Assembly (NCBI GenBank): GCA_964020085.1
Contig: OZ026598.1
Location: forward strand, 23,004,450-23,068,449
Origin: Micromussa lordhowensis
Lineage: Eukaryota; Cnidaria; Anthozoa; Scleractinia; Lobophylliidae
DNA: 64,000 nucleotides
Direction of reading: 5' to 3'
Shown here one piece after another: positions 14,783 through 24,290 of the stretch. Each line of letters opens with the position of its first letter. The stretch's first letter is position 1. Made by a program: the position numbers and the translations under genes. The notes beneath the pieces are model-generated. The model worked only from the letters and a program-made list of their open reading frames with translations, was not told where the DNA came from and searched no databases.

Positions 14783-17700
14783 ATGGATTTTAAAGTTAAA
14801 ATTAAACCCAAAAAGATATCTGTGGACACATTACCAAAACCATCTCATTGGTATTGTAATACATGCAAGAAAAAATATTCAAAAGGGGGAAAATATCAGC
14901 ATTTAAAGACAGATTTTCATAAGCTTAATGAAGCAAAAAAAGGTCCGCAAGGTCAGCCACTACCAGTCCCACCTGTCAACCCACAACCACTAAGATCTAA
15001 GAAACATGGAGATTATGTTGAAAATCGACTAATCCGATCAATTGCAGAAAGGAGACTAAGAGACTCATACCTTGGAGGTACTTTAATAGATGATCAGATA
15101 AGTCCCTCAGTCAATTTACCAGAACCATTAAGACCTACTGAATATAGACCACCTGCCCCAGTACCAAAACCACGTACAAAACCACCAACCGCTCCAGTGC
15201 CTTTACCGAGGCTAAAAATAATAAGACCTATAAAACCTGTACCTACAAGACTTCAAAGAAAGGTTAAAAATGTGATTGATCAAATCGCTCCATATTATAG
15301 GCCTGAAACTATAAGAGAATTCAGAAGAAATTTGAAATTTATACCTAAAGACATCACTATTACTGAGCGATCCAATGCATTAAGAGGTAATGTCAAATCT
15401 TATGAAGTGCCAATTATTAATACTTATGACCCAGGGGTACAGTTAAATAGTACTAAACGAGCAATATTTGATCTTTTAATGAAATTATTAACAGTCAAAA
15501 GGGGATTCAAATACAATACTACACTAAGGGTTCGATTATCAAAGAGTACTGAGGATGGTGTCATTTACAGAGAACCTTATTTTAACGCTGGCCCTTTTAC
15601 GGTGACCAATAGACTAGATATAGAAGAGTCTATCGATAATGGTATTGAAAGAATTTTAGAGTTAATAGCTGTTTGGCTATCTGAAGGTTCTGGTTGGGTA
15701 TTTGAATCAGTAAAATTACATATCATTAATATTGTCTCTTACTTTCCATTAAGAGGATCATCATATATTGAACTACCTGAAGAACTACGTAACCCTATGA
15801 AGGGTTTAATCAATCTCAAAAATACAGACAATAAATGTTTCCTATGGTGTCATAATAGGCATTTAAATCCACTTATAGTTCATCCGGAAAGAATAACCAA
15901 GGCAGATCGAGAATCTGTCAAACGGTTAGATTACACTGGTATCACTTTTCCAGTCACTGTAAAAGATATTTATAAGATTGAAAAGCAAAATAAGATTAAT
16001 ATCTGTGTATTTGGTTATGATGGAGAAGCTTATCCTATCAGAATATCAGAAACTAATTTTACAGACCACTTGGAATTACTATGGATTGAAGAAGGAGACA
16101 AGAGCCACTATGTGCTCATCAAGGATTTCGATCGATTTATGTTTTCATTCAATGATCACAAAGAAAAGAAATATTTTTGTTTGCGTTGTCTACATTGTTG
16201 TAGTTCTGCTAGTGTCCTAGAAGATCACAAGCAAGATTGCCTGCTCCTTAATGGAGCTCAAGCGATAAAGATGCCCGAGGCAGGATCAAAAATTTATTTT
16301 AAAAATCACAAAAAAATGTTACCTGCACCTTTCGTAATTTACGCTGATTTTGAATCAATCACAGAAAAAATAGACGGTTGCCTACCTAGTGATGATAAAT
16401 CTTACACTAGTACTTATCAAAGTCATAAGGCTTGTAGTTACGGATATAAATTAGTCTGTAGATATGATAATAGTTATTCCAAACCAGTAGAAATATACCG
16501 TGGAGAAGATTGTATCGAAAAATTTATCATGAAAATGTTGAGTGAAGTAAAAGATTGTATAAAAATAGTTATAGAACATTTCCAGAAACCATTAGTTATG
16601 ACTGATAAAAATGAAACACATTTCCAAAATTCTACTATATGTCATATTTGTGAGAGAAAATTTAATGAAGAAAAAGATAAAGATAAACCTTCAAAACAAA
16701 AAGTTAGAGATCACTGCCATATTACAGGTAAATATCGTGGTGCTGCTCATAGTAATTGTAATCTTAAATGGTCTATTAGTGCAGAAAATTTAAAAATTCC
16801 AGTAATATTTCATAATCTTAAAGGTTATGACTGCCATTTTATCATGCAAAATATTGGTCATTTAATAAGACAAGATTTTAATATTAATGTTGATGTTATA
16901 GCAAGTAATTTTGAGAAATATATTGGCTTTAGACTAGGTAATTATTTGACTTTCATTGACAGTTTTTCATTTATGAGTCAGAGTTTAGATCGACTAAGCA
17001 GTAATTTAAGTGATAATGCATTCTTTTATTCAAAGAAAGCTTTTCCAAATGATGATCAATTTAGATTAATAAAGCGAAAAGGTGTTTACCCTTATGATTA
17101 CATGGACTCATTCCAGCGATTCAGTGAGAAGTCTTTACCAGCAAGAGAAGATTTTTATAGTATTTTGAATGATACAAATATTTCAGAGAGTGACTATGAG
17201 CACGCAAAACAAGTATGGAGTGAATTCCAAATTAAAGACTTAGGTGATTATCATGATTTATATTTGCGTACAGATGTTCTACTATTAGCAGATGTATTTG
17301 AAAGCTTTAGAAAGACTTGTCTGGAGTATTATAGGTTAGATCCCTGTCATTATTACTCTGCACCTGGGTTATCATGGGATGCATTACTCCGAATGACAAA
17401 AATAAATCTAGACTTAATTTCAGATTTAGATCAACAACTATTCATTGAAAAGGGAATGAGAGGTGGTATTAGTAATATTACTCATAGACATGCTGTTGCA
17501 AACAACAAGTATATGAAGTGTTATAATCCAGAAGATGAAAGTAGTTATTTAATGTATTTAGATGCAAATAATCTTTATGGATGGGCTATGTCACAGTCAC
17601 TTCCAACTAAAGATTTTAAATGGATTAACTCTGAAGATTTCATCTTAGAAAATTACAAAAATAATACAAAAAAAGGTGCCATTTTAGAAGTAGATTTAGA

Positions 17701-18805
17701 ATATCCAGAAGAGCTACACGATTTGCATAATGATTATCCATTAGCACCAGAAAAGATTTTAATCACTGATAATATGTTATCAAAGTATTGCAAAGATTTA
17801 AAAGAAAAAGAAAATATTAGCAGTGGTAGAGTTCACAAGTTGGTTCCTAATCTAAAGAATAAAGAAAAGTATGTATTACATTACAAAAATTTACAGCTTT
17901 ATTTATCTCTTGGTATGAAGTTGAAAAAGGTTCACAGAGTCTTAGAATTTACTCAGAAACCTTGGATGAAACCTTATATTGATTTTAACACAAAAAAAAG
18001 AACAAATGCTAAGAATAGTTTTGAAAAAGACTTCTTTAAACTAATGAATAATTCAGTTTTTGGCAAAACCATGGAAAACCTAAGAAAAAGATCTAATATC
18101 AAATTAGAAACTGATCCGGATCATTTATTGAAATTGACAAGGCAACCAATGTATGTTTCTAGTAAAATATTTGATGAAAATTTAGTTGGGGTACAAATGA
18201 AAAAGGCTAGACTAGTCTTAGATAAACCCTCTTATGTTGGATTCTCTATTCTAGATCTAAGTAAAACATTAATGTATGACTTCCATTACAACTATATCAG
18301 AAAAAAATACCCTGTTGCAAAGTTACTTTTTACTGATACTGATTCTTTATTTTACCATATAAAAGCAGAAGATCTTTATAGTGATTTATATAAAGATAAA
18401 GAAAGGTTTGACAATAGTGATTATCCCAAATCGTCAGAGTTCTTTTTTGCAGAAAATAAAAAAGTAATTGGTAAATTCAAAGATGAAGCAGCTGGTGATC
18501 CAATCACTGAATTTGTTGGTCTAAAAAGTAAAATGTATAGTTACAAGACAGAAAACAAGGAAAACAAGACTGCTAAAGGTGTCAAGAAGAATGTCATTAA
18601 GAGTGAATTATCTCTCTCTGATTATCGTGATACCTTACAAAAATGTAATACTATGAGGCATAACATGCGAACTATCCGGTCAGAGTATCATCAGATATCT
18701 AGTTACCAAATTAATAAAGTATCATTATCACCTTTTGATGATAAAAGATATATTTTAGATGATGGTATCAGTAGTTATGCATATGGAAATTTTAATATTT
18801 CATAA
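14783..18805 (+). CDS. Protein-primed-type family B DNA polymerase
   Basis: This 1340-aa protein is the replicative polymerase. Order of parts: C2H2 finger (Cys25, Cys28, His40, His46); Pro-rich linker (about 55-165); a large N-terminal region that may include a terminal-protein-like function; exonuclease motif I YADFES (Asp522); a Cys/His cluster with CHICERKF (from 620) and RDHCHITGKYRG, resembling endonuclease VII-type zinc sites; exonuclease II HNLKGYDCHF; exonuclease III YLRTDVLLL; polymerase A DANNLYG (Asp927); B NNSVFGKTMEN (1089-); C DTDS (Asp1185/Asp1187). All catalytic residues are present and the frame is intact. The ATG follows TATATATAG. It is followed after 5 nt by the acidic 61-aa gene. 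Confidence 0.95.
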   Translation: MDFKVKIKPKKISVDTLPKPSHWYCNTCKKKYSKGGKYQHLKTDFHKLNEAKKGPQGQPLPVPPVNPQPLRSKKHGDYVENRLIRSIAERRLRDSYLGGTLIDDQISPSVNLPEPLRPTEYRPPAPVPKPRTKPPTAPVPLPRLKIIRPIKPVPTRLQRKVKNVIDQIAPYYRPETIREFRRNLKFIPKDITITERSNALRGNVKSYEVPIINTYDPGVQLNSTKRAIFDLLMKLLTVKRGFKYNTTLRVRLSKSTEDGVIYREPYFNAGPFTVTNRLDIEESIDNGIERILELIAVWLSEGSGWVFESVKLHIINIVSYFPLRGSSYIELPEELRNPMKGLINLKNTDNKCFLWCHNRHLNPLIVHPERITKADRESVKRLDYTGITFPVTVKDIYKIEKQNKINICVFGYDGEAYPIRISETNFTDHLELLWIEEGDKSHYVLIKDFDRFMFSFNDHKEKKYFCLRCLHCCSSASVLEDHKQDCLLLNGAQAIKMPEAGSKIYFKNHKKMLPAPFVIYADFESITEKIDGCLPSDDKSYTSTYQSHKACSYGYKLVCRYDNSYSKPVEIYRGEDCIEKFIMKMLSEVKDCIKIVIEHFQKPLVMTDKNETHFQNSTICHICERKFNEEKDKDKPSKQKVRDHCHITGKYRGAAHSNCNLKWSISAENLKIPVIFHNLKGYDCHFIMQNIGHLIRQDFNINVDVIASNFEKYIGFRLGNYLTFIDSFSFMSQSLDRLSSNLSDNAFFYSKKAFPNDDQFRLIKRKGVYPYDYMDSFQRFSEKSLPAREDFYSILNDTNISESDYEHAKQVWSEFQIKDLGDYHDLYLRTDVLLLADVFESFRKTCLEYYRLDPCHYYSAPGLSWDALLRMTKINLDLISDLDQQLFIEKGMRGGISNITHRHAVANNKYMKCYNPEDESSYLMYLDANNLYGWAMSQSLPTKDFKWINSEDFILENYKNNTKKGAILEVDLEYPEELHDLHNDYPLAPEKILITDNMLSKYCKDLKEKENISSGRVHKLVPNLKNKEKYVLHYKNLQLYLSLGMKLKKVHRVLEFTQKPWMKPYIDFNTKKRTNAKNSFEKDFFKLMNNSVFGKTMENLRKRSNIKLETDPDHLLKLTRQPMYVSSKIFDENLVGVQMKKARLVLDKPSYVGFSILDLSKTLMYDFHYNYIRKKYPVAKLLFTDTDSLFYHIKAEDLYSDLYKDKERFDNSDYPKSSEFFFAENKKVIGKFKDEAAGDPITEFVGLKSKMYSYKTENKENKTAKGVKKNVIKSELSLSDYRDTLQKCNTMRHNMRTIRSEYHQISSYQINKVSLSPFDDKRYILDDGISSYAYGNFNIS

Positions 18806-18810
18806 TATAT

Positions 18811-18996
18811 ATGCCTGTCCCTAATTTTAAAAAATTTTTAACTGAAGACCCACTTCATGATACTGATAGTAGTGACAGTGATTATAATCCTGATTCAGAT
18901 GAGGAATCGACGAGCAGTGAGGAATCAACGAGCAGTGAGGAATCAACGAGCAGTGAGAGTGAAGATTACTCTACTTTAAAGAATAAAGTATATTAA
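18811..18996 (+). CDS. Small acidic Ser/Glu-repeat protein (61 aa)
   Basis: A short ORF squeezed between the polymerase (5-nt gap) and the VLTF3-like gene (5-nt gap). It encodes an Asp/Ser-rich segment followed by four tandem repeats of roughly EESTSS. Its ATG follows ATATAT directly, matching the element's start motif. Ser in acidic surroundings suggests casein kinase 2 phosphorylation. Function unknown; it could act as a DNA mimic or assembly factor. Confidence 0.55.
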   Translation: MPVPNFKKFLTEDPLHDTDSSDSDYNPDSDEESTSSEESTSSEESTSSESEDYSTLKNKVY

Positions 18997-19001
18997 TTAT
19001 T

Positions 19002-19991
19002 ATGATGAATAAAGAGACCATTGGCAATCTACATCGTAAAAAAATTTCAGAAATTGTTCTCAAAGAAAAAAAAATACCAGATTTAAAAAAAAAAATTCTA
19101 AATTTATCCATCAAAAAAGATTATTCTAGAATTGATCAAATTGAACAAATAAGGTTAGAAAATGAAATAAATGATATCAAAAATCTTCGTACTAGTTATT
19201 TATTAAAGAATGCTATTTTACTTTTTTTACATACAGAAAATAGAGCAAAACATTTTGTTGTTGATAATTCTTATTATAAAAGGTATAAATATAATATCTT
19301 CCCTGATGAACTACAATACAGTGAAAATAATATAAATGAAGATAACTATTGTTATACATGTGAAAAATTTCGAGTATTGAACGTCGATGAAGGGATAAGT
19401 ACTTGTCTAAGTTGTGGAATAAGCATAAATGTCTCAACAAATCCAGAAAAATCATCTATAAAAACCGCAGAAAATGATTACAAAAGATATAATCATTTTT
19501 GTGACTGTTTAGCCAATATCCAAGGCAAAGAAAGTTTTAAAGTCTCAGAAGATGTTATTAATAATATTTTCAAAGAAATCATTCGTGAAAGGATGGAAAA
19601 TTCTTTGGAAAAGTTAACTGAATCAGATATCAAAAGACATCTTAAAAAACATCGTAAATTAAATTATTATAATCATACCACCCAAATATTGTATAGAATC
19701 ACAAAAATACCTCCATTACAAATGACTTCTATAATGGAAGAAAAAATGAAAATGAGGTTTTTACAAATTCAGGAGCCATTTGAATTATTTAAAGGTAAAA
19801 ATAGAAGAAATTTCTTTTCCTATTCATATATCATTTATAAATTTTGTCAAATACTTGGATATAATGAATTTTTACCAAAGCTAAAATTGTATAAAGATCG
19901 TTTAAAACTCTATGAACATGATAAAATTTGGAAAAAAATCTGTGAACATCTAGGTGGTGAGAACGCTGGTTGGAAATTTATCAAGTCTTAA
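19002..19991 (+). CDS. VLTF3-like late transcription factor
   Basis: The 329-aa product matches the poxvirus/large-DNA-virus late transcription factor 3 family (vaccinia A2 type) in layout: N-terminal helical part, a zinc ribbon with Cys117-x2-Cys120-x14-Cys135-x2-Cys138, then HFCDCLANIQGKESF, a KRHLKKHRKLNYYNH block, and a C-terminal NFFSYSYIIYKFCQILG ... YEHDKIWKKIC section. In large DNA viruses VLTF3 helps the viral RNA polymerase at late promoters; no RNA polymerase is encoded here, so it would have to work with host polymerase. The element-wide TATA-like start motif is a candidate target. The ATG follows AATTATT. The gene ends 8 nt before the right terminal repeat. Confidence 0.82.
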   Translation: MMNKETIGNLHRKKISEIVLKEKKIPDLKKKILNLSIKKDYSRIDQIEQIRLENEINDIKNLRTSYLLKNAILLFLHTENRAKHFVVDNSYYKRYKYNIFPDELQYSENNINEDNYCYTCEKFRVLNVDEGISTCLSCGISINVSTNPEKSSIKTAENDYKRYNHFCDCLANIQGKESFKVSEDVINNIFKEIIRERMENSLEKLTESDIKRHLKKHRKLNYYNHTTQILYRITKIPPLQMTSIMEEKMKMRFLQIQEPFELFKGKNRRNFFSYSYIIYKFCQILGYNEFLPKLKLYKDRLKLYEHDKIWKKICEHLGGENAGWKFIKS

Positions 19992-19999
19992 AAAATTAC

Positions 20000-20238
20000 G
20001 CATCGTGAGAACAATCTAAATTTTACTATATCCTACACTATCCTACGCATTTTAGGCATTTTTGTGCGTAAAATAGTATGTCTAATTTTTACGATATCTA
20101 CGCTACTTACACTACCTACGCATAGCTACGCTGTTTTAGTGTATTATATCATATATTTTAGACTCAGATTTTTACACTAACTACGCTGAGATGCGTAAAA
20201 TCCAGAAATGTCCTAGTTCCCCCATTTCCTACACTACT
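20000..20238 (-). repeat. Right terminal inverted repeat of the Polinton
   Basis: Reverse complement of 106-344 with one mismatch (G at 20125). It ends CCTACACTACT, so both tips read AGTAGT inward. Confidence 0.95.
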
Positions 20239-20244
20239 TATATC
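20239..20244. repeat. Right target-site duplication TATATC
   Basis: Exact copy of 100-105, directly outside the right terminal repeat. Confidence 0.93.
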
Positions 20245-20707
20245 AAACATGGCCTTTCATGTGAGCTGTGAGTAGCGTTGTTTTAAAAGATTTAAGGTTG
20301 TTTGATCAATTGTTCTAGCTAAAATAGAACAAAGTTTCCCTAACAACGCTGAATTTGCATGAGAGGTAAGGAAACTGACTCCTTAATGTCTTTGAGTAGT
20401 GATTCCAGAATAGCAATTCAGTTATCTATGTAAACAATATTTTTTTCCAACAGCTACTGCATTGGAAGATGAAGAACAGACACTCCGATGCTAAGCAAAT
20501 CCAAAGCACGCAACAAGCAGTGAGCCATTGCAATGAAGAATTCTATCCAAGCATATTGAACATTTTGCAGCTTCTTTTGATCCTTCCAGTTGGCTCCTGT
20601 TCATGCGTGAGGGTTCCTTCAGGTTACTGGGAAGGCTTTTAATTTAAATCCTGATCCCAAACAGGCATGGCTAAAGCAAAGCTGAATGGGTTTGTTTTAG
20701 CGCACAG
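20245..20707. other. Right flank of the Polinton, no gene seen
   Basis: Ordinary host-like sequence with short stop-ridden frames on both strands. I see no repeat end, RNA gene or coding signal. Confidence 0.6.
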
Positions 20708-21664
20708 TCACAAACCAATGGAAATTAACCAAAATTGAATGGAATGTTTTGCAGCAGTGGTTTCTTTGGCCAAACGAAAGATTTCAGCTAGCAATGAATT
20801 ATTAGTCGGCCCAAGTTCGTTCTTAAAAAGACCGCTAATGTCTTTCACCAAGTAAATGTAATGATGATTATTAGCTTTCTTTAGCTTGGAGACCAAATTT
20901 CGAATGACCATCAACTGGATTGGATTACTTTGCGATATATCCATTTTTAACAAGCGAACAAGATCTATTACAAGCCTTTGATACTCACCATTCATGCATA
21001 TATCATGTAGCCTTTCTTCCCAATCTTTTTGCGACAATGTTACTTTAACCATCTGCTTCACTCTCACTTCAGCAATTCTAGGCCGTTGGGTTTCGATTTC
21101 TAACGAATCGATTGCTTTGTTGTTCCTCGCGTAACGTTTGTGAAACCCACAAAGTCCAAGCCAATTCAACTTCCCATCTAAGCTACCAGACTTCCGATGC
21201 CAAATTGTATCCTGTAACTCACGTAACTGGAGGAAACAATTCTCGCAAGTGTACGGATGCTTCCCGGAAGATACTGCTTCTTCTTTGCAAGATGGTTGTA
21301 AACTCTTGATTCCACCTTTTATGCGAATAGCCTTGCCTTTAACTAAGACCTCATGCAAAAGAGCTATATACATTGATCTTGTCTTAGAGGAGGCTTCTTC
21401 TTTGATAGCTGTGGTATCCACAACATGCATATTCTTCCAGCCTTTGTAGGTTGAACAAATTTCGTGCCCTGGGATATGTTTAAAACAAGTAATTGAGCCA
21501 TTCTCCAAACGTTCTTTGAAGAGCTTCATAGGAGTTGTTCTTAGTATTTGACCATCCAGCACAAATTCTTTAATGACCTCAGAATCCCAAAGGTAGCAAC
21601 ATCTCACTTTGTGCTGTTTTGGTCTTCGGCTTGCAAAGTCGTCGATTTGAATCCTTTTCAGCAA
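20708..21664 (-). CDS. Unrecognised repeat-family protein (318 aa), copy 1
   Basis: A long open minus-strand frame with Cys-containing motifs in the middle (HPYTCENCFLQL; WLGLCGFHKRYARN) and a helical C-terminal third. A diverged, broken copy of the same protein can be aligned at about 32790-33660, so this is a repeated, probably transposon-associated family. The Cys pairs could bind zinc. No catalytic motif is recognised. Its 5' end overlaps the start of a divergent RecQ-like helicase pseudogene on plus, suggesting a two-gene mobile unit, but no inverted termini were found around it. Confidence 0.5.
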   Translation of the reverse strand: MLKRIQIDDFASRRPKQHKVRCCYLWDSEVIKEFVLDGQILRTTPMKLFKERLENGSITCFKHIPGHEICSTYKGWKNMHVVDTTAIKEEASSKTRSMYIALLHEVLVKGKAIRIKGGIKSLQPSCKEEAVSSGKHPYTCENCFLQLRELQDTIWHRKSGSLDGKLNWLGLCGFHKRYARNNKAIDSLEIETQRPRIAEVRVKQMVKVTLSQKDWEERLHDICMNGEYQRLVIDLVRLLKMDISQSNPIQLMVIRNLVSKLKKANNHHYIYLVKDISGLFKNELGPTNNSLLAEIFRLAKETTAAKHSIQFWLISIGL

Positions 21665-22658
21665 GAAGCTATAGAATATTTCATGAAAAAGGTGGACGTC
21701 TTTGTTAATCTACCCACTGGGTACGGCAAGTCGCTTATTTATCAAGCATTGCCTTTAGTTCTCGACGTGACACTCCACAGCACAGGACATGTTGTTGTGG
21801 TCATTTCTCCTTTTGTGAATTTGATGAAAGACCAAGGGGAAAGTCTCCAGAAACTTGGTATCCCTGCTGTAAGCCTGAGCGATATTGCTGACAGATGGGC
21901 TAGAGCTCTCAAAGATGGATGGTATAGAGTCGTTTATGGAACTCTGGAGGCCTGGTTGAAGAATGAACATTGGAGTAAAATGCTGTCAACCGATATTTAC
22001 ACATCCAAATTGTGTGCCATCACAGTCGATGAAGCTCATATCATTAAGCAATAGTAAGGAATTTGTAAATATGCGTTAACCTGTCACTTTTAAGATTAAA
22101 TCTGAATCTCACTTTTCATTATAAATGAATCATTTGTGTTGCAAAAAACAACTTACAGTTGTACATGTAGTTTTCTTTCTGCTGTCATATAAAAGCAGTA
22201 TAGATACAAAGACAGTAATACTGTAGCAGTCTTTTTCAGCAGTGTCCAACAGGCAATATTTTCTTGAACTTTATTCATTTTAATCAAATATCACTGCATA
22301 AATGCTTCGGTTTCAAAGTTTAATTTGTGTCTGGTCAATAATCTATAAACATACATGTATTTTGACCTTTTTATCACTGTCACTGGGCATTTAAGTTATT
22401 TAAATGCTTTACTGCTTTTTCAGGGGAACTTCTAACAACAGCAGTATGGCAGCATTTCGAGAAACCTACTTTGGACTTCATGAGTTTAGGTCTCTTGCCC
22501 CATCAGTAAAGATCGTTGCTTTAACAGCCACTGCAACCAGTTCAACAACGACAACAATCATAGATATGTTGCTACTTTTGAGAATCCAAGCAAGCCAAAC
22601 AAGACAAACGTATCAACAATTATTGAGGCAGCTATGTGTAAGTACTGCAATCTTCTAA
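21630..22658 (+). pseudogene. RecQ-like DNA helicase, truncated pseudogene
   Basis: Exon 1 has the RecQ ATPase start: helicase Walker A LPTGYGKSLIYQALP, motif Ia VVVISPFVNLMKDQ, and the DEAH box TVDEAHIIKQ. A plausible intron runs from the GTAAGG at about 22055 to the CAG before 22424. Exon 2 continues with HEFRSLAPSVKIVALTATAT (motif III). Breaks: the codon spanning the splice junction would read TAG, and after IIDMLLL the frame shifts. The rest of the helicase (motifs IV-VI) is absent. It is a dead fragment of a RecQ-bearing repeat; a related fragment sits at 35391-35927. Confidence 0.75.
22060..22423 (+). other. Inferred intron of the RecQ-like pseudogene
   Basis: A/T-rich sequence without coding signal, bounded by GTAAGG and a pyrimidine-rich TTTTTCAG. 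Confidence 0.5.
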
Positions 22659-24290
22659 CTTTGGGTTGATTGCTGATGTCTGCAGGTAATGGCAGCTTGG
22701 ACGGCTGGCTTTCTTTGTCTGCAAAACCAGGTACTGACATGGCGGTAGCCAGAACTCTTGACTTGAGCACAACAAGAAGGAAGTCCCTGTCAGCATGGTA
22801 AGCTGTGTGTGGTTCTGACTTGACATTCCTCCGATTTATCAGAATGCTGTCAGAATTCAAAGTACAGCTGTCGCTCTCAGATTTACCAGAAAAGAACTTC
22901 CTGAAGAGCAGCTGTAAAGTAAGATCAAAAGAGGAGGAATGTTGATTGTCATTAACAGAAATATTTCCCAAATTGACTACTCTTTTAGTTTAGTTTACGG
23001 TAAACTGTTTAAGGTAGGGCCTTAAGCCTCAATTGCTCCAGGATGAATTAAGAATTTACCTATCAATCTATGTAAGTAAACACAAAACAAAATCACTACT
23101 AATTAGATCAATTTCAATTGGAGCAAAAGATTAAACTTACAGACAAAATCTTAACACCAGCATGCCAATCACCCAGTTGTGAAGTAATTCCCTCCAAGCG
23201 ATCTTTGGGAGAATAGCAATTAGCAACTGAGGAGATAACATTCACAGCCCTCTCTATTGTCAGTTGATCTCCTGCGAAACGTTGGGGGTCATATCCACCA
23301 TCTGCTGTTCGGGGAAGATAGGTATGGAACTGTTGCAGAATGGCTAGCATATCTTCATTCTTGTTTTCGTTCTTGAACATAACACCCAGTGGAACCTGGA
23401 TAAAAAAAATTATAAGATTAAAACACTTGCTTTGGAATAGACATGCTAGCTAGTTTAGTGGCAATTTAACATGAGGCTATATAACTGGTATAGGAGATCA
23501 ATATAATTTTGTCAAGCTATATTTTGTAAACAAAGAGACCATTGTTACCATTTAACAAATGGCACATTATTACTTTGTATATGCAAAATAAAGTTAGTTT
23601 CTAAGACAACCTGCAATTCATGTGATAGCTTCAACTGATTTACAAGACAGTATTTACCTTAACTGACTTTGTGACATCTCCTTGGTGTACTTGTGAGGCA
23701 TGTGCTGCATACATGCATCTTTCAAAGGTTGAAAAGCATCAAAATATTCCACAAGCATCCTAGAGACTAAAGCAATGTAATTAAACCTTTGCCTTAGTTG
23801 ATCACTTGCATTTGGCAAAAATGTCACATTTGGTACTGTTTGTAGATCTTGTTGGGGAGCTTCATTTGGTAACAAATTCCCTGACACCCTGTTCAGAAAC
23901 ATTTGATGGTTGACCCAATGGACATCTCTGTTCTGTTTTACCATGGTCATGTTCTTCCGTGGAATTTCCAAATCAATATGGTCAAAAGCAATAACAAATC
24001 CTGGGTGACAATTGACTTTGCGTTCCTTCAAGGATTGTCTTGCTTGGATTGACAAATTTTGAGCTGGCATTCCTCTGCACAAGAGTCAGGAGAACAAACA
24101 TGGGATGCAGCACTAACTTTCTCTTGCAGTTCCTTTGTTTTCAAGTTTTCACTTGAAATTCTTTTTTTGGCAGCTTTGAGTGGTCTGTCAAAGCTCTCCC
24201 CCAAGGAATCCGGCTTGGATAACACACTCTTGTTGGAACTTGTCACCTTGAGCTTAGATAATCTGTCAAGAGTTCCCTTCAATCAAGAAA
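22558..24290 (-). pseudogene. DUF6589-type gene, central and 3' exons
   Basis: Several minus-strand exons match the general pattern of DUF6589 proteins, a large repeat-associated family in invertebrates. The first, about 23668-24055, contains VIAFDHIDLEIPRK and NRDVHWVNHQMF. The second, 23141-23396 (AG acceptor at 23397, GTAAG donor), contains FKNENKNEDMLAILQQFH, FAGDQLT and RLEGITSQLGDWHAG. A third, about 22558-22930, contains LPLPADISNQPKVRRLQYLH. The FAGDQLT and DWHAG motifs are the clearest family signals. Frames are broken within the first exon near 24050. A likely N-terminal exon lies at 28785-29339, now separated by the 24771-28681 foldback element. Confidence 0.6.

Larger units (their letters stand above)
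106..20238. mobile_element. Complete Maverick/Polinton (adintovirus-like) endogenous virus
   Basis: The element is delimited by 239-bp terminal inverted repeats (106-344 and 20000-20238) and an exact 6-bp duplication, TATATC, outside each end. Six-bp duplications, AG...CT termini and a 15-25 kb size are established Maverick/Polinton hallmarks. Inside are the defining genes: chromodomain retroviral-type integrase, family B polymerase with the protein-primed type of layout, A32-like packaging ATPase, adenain-like protease, and major and minor capsid proteins. The left arm is read on minus and the right arm on plus, diverging at about 6.65 kb. The element is visibly richer in A+T than its flanks. 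Most genes are open, but the minor capsid gene is frameshifted, so this copy may be recent but not autonomous. Host identity is inferred only. Confidence 0.96.
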
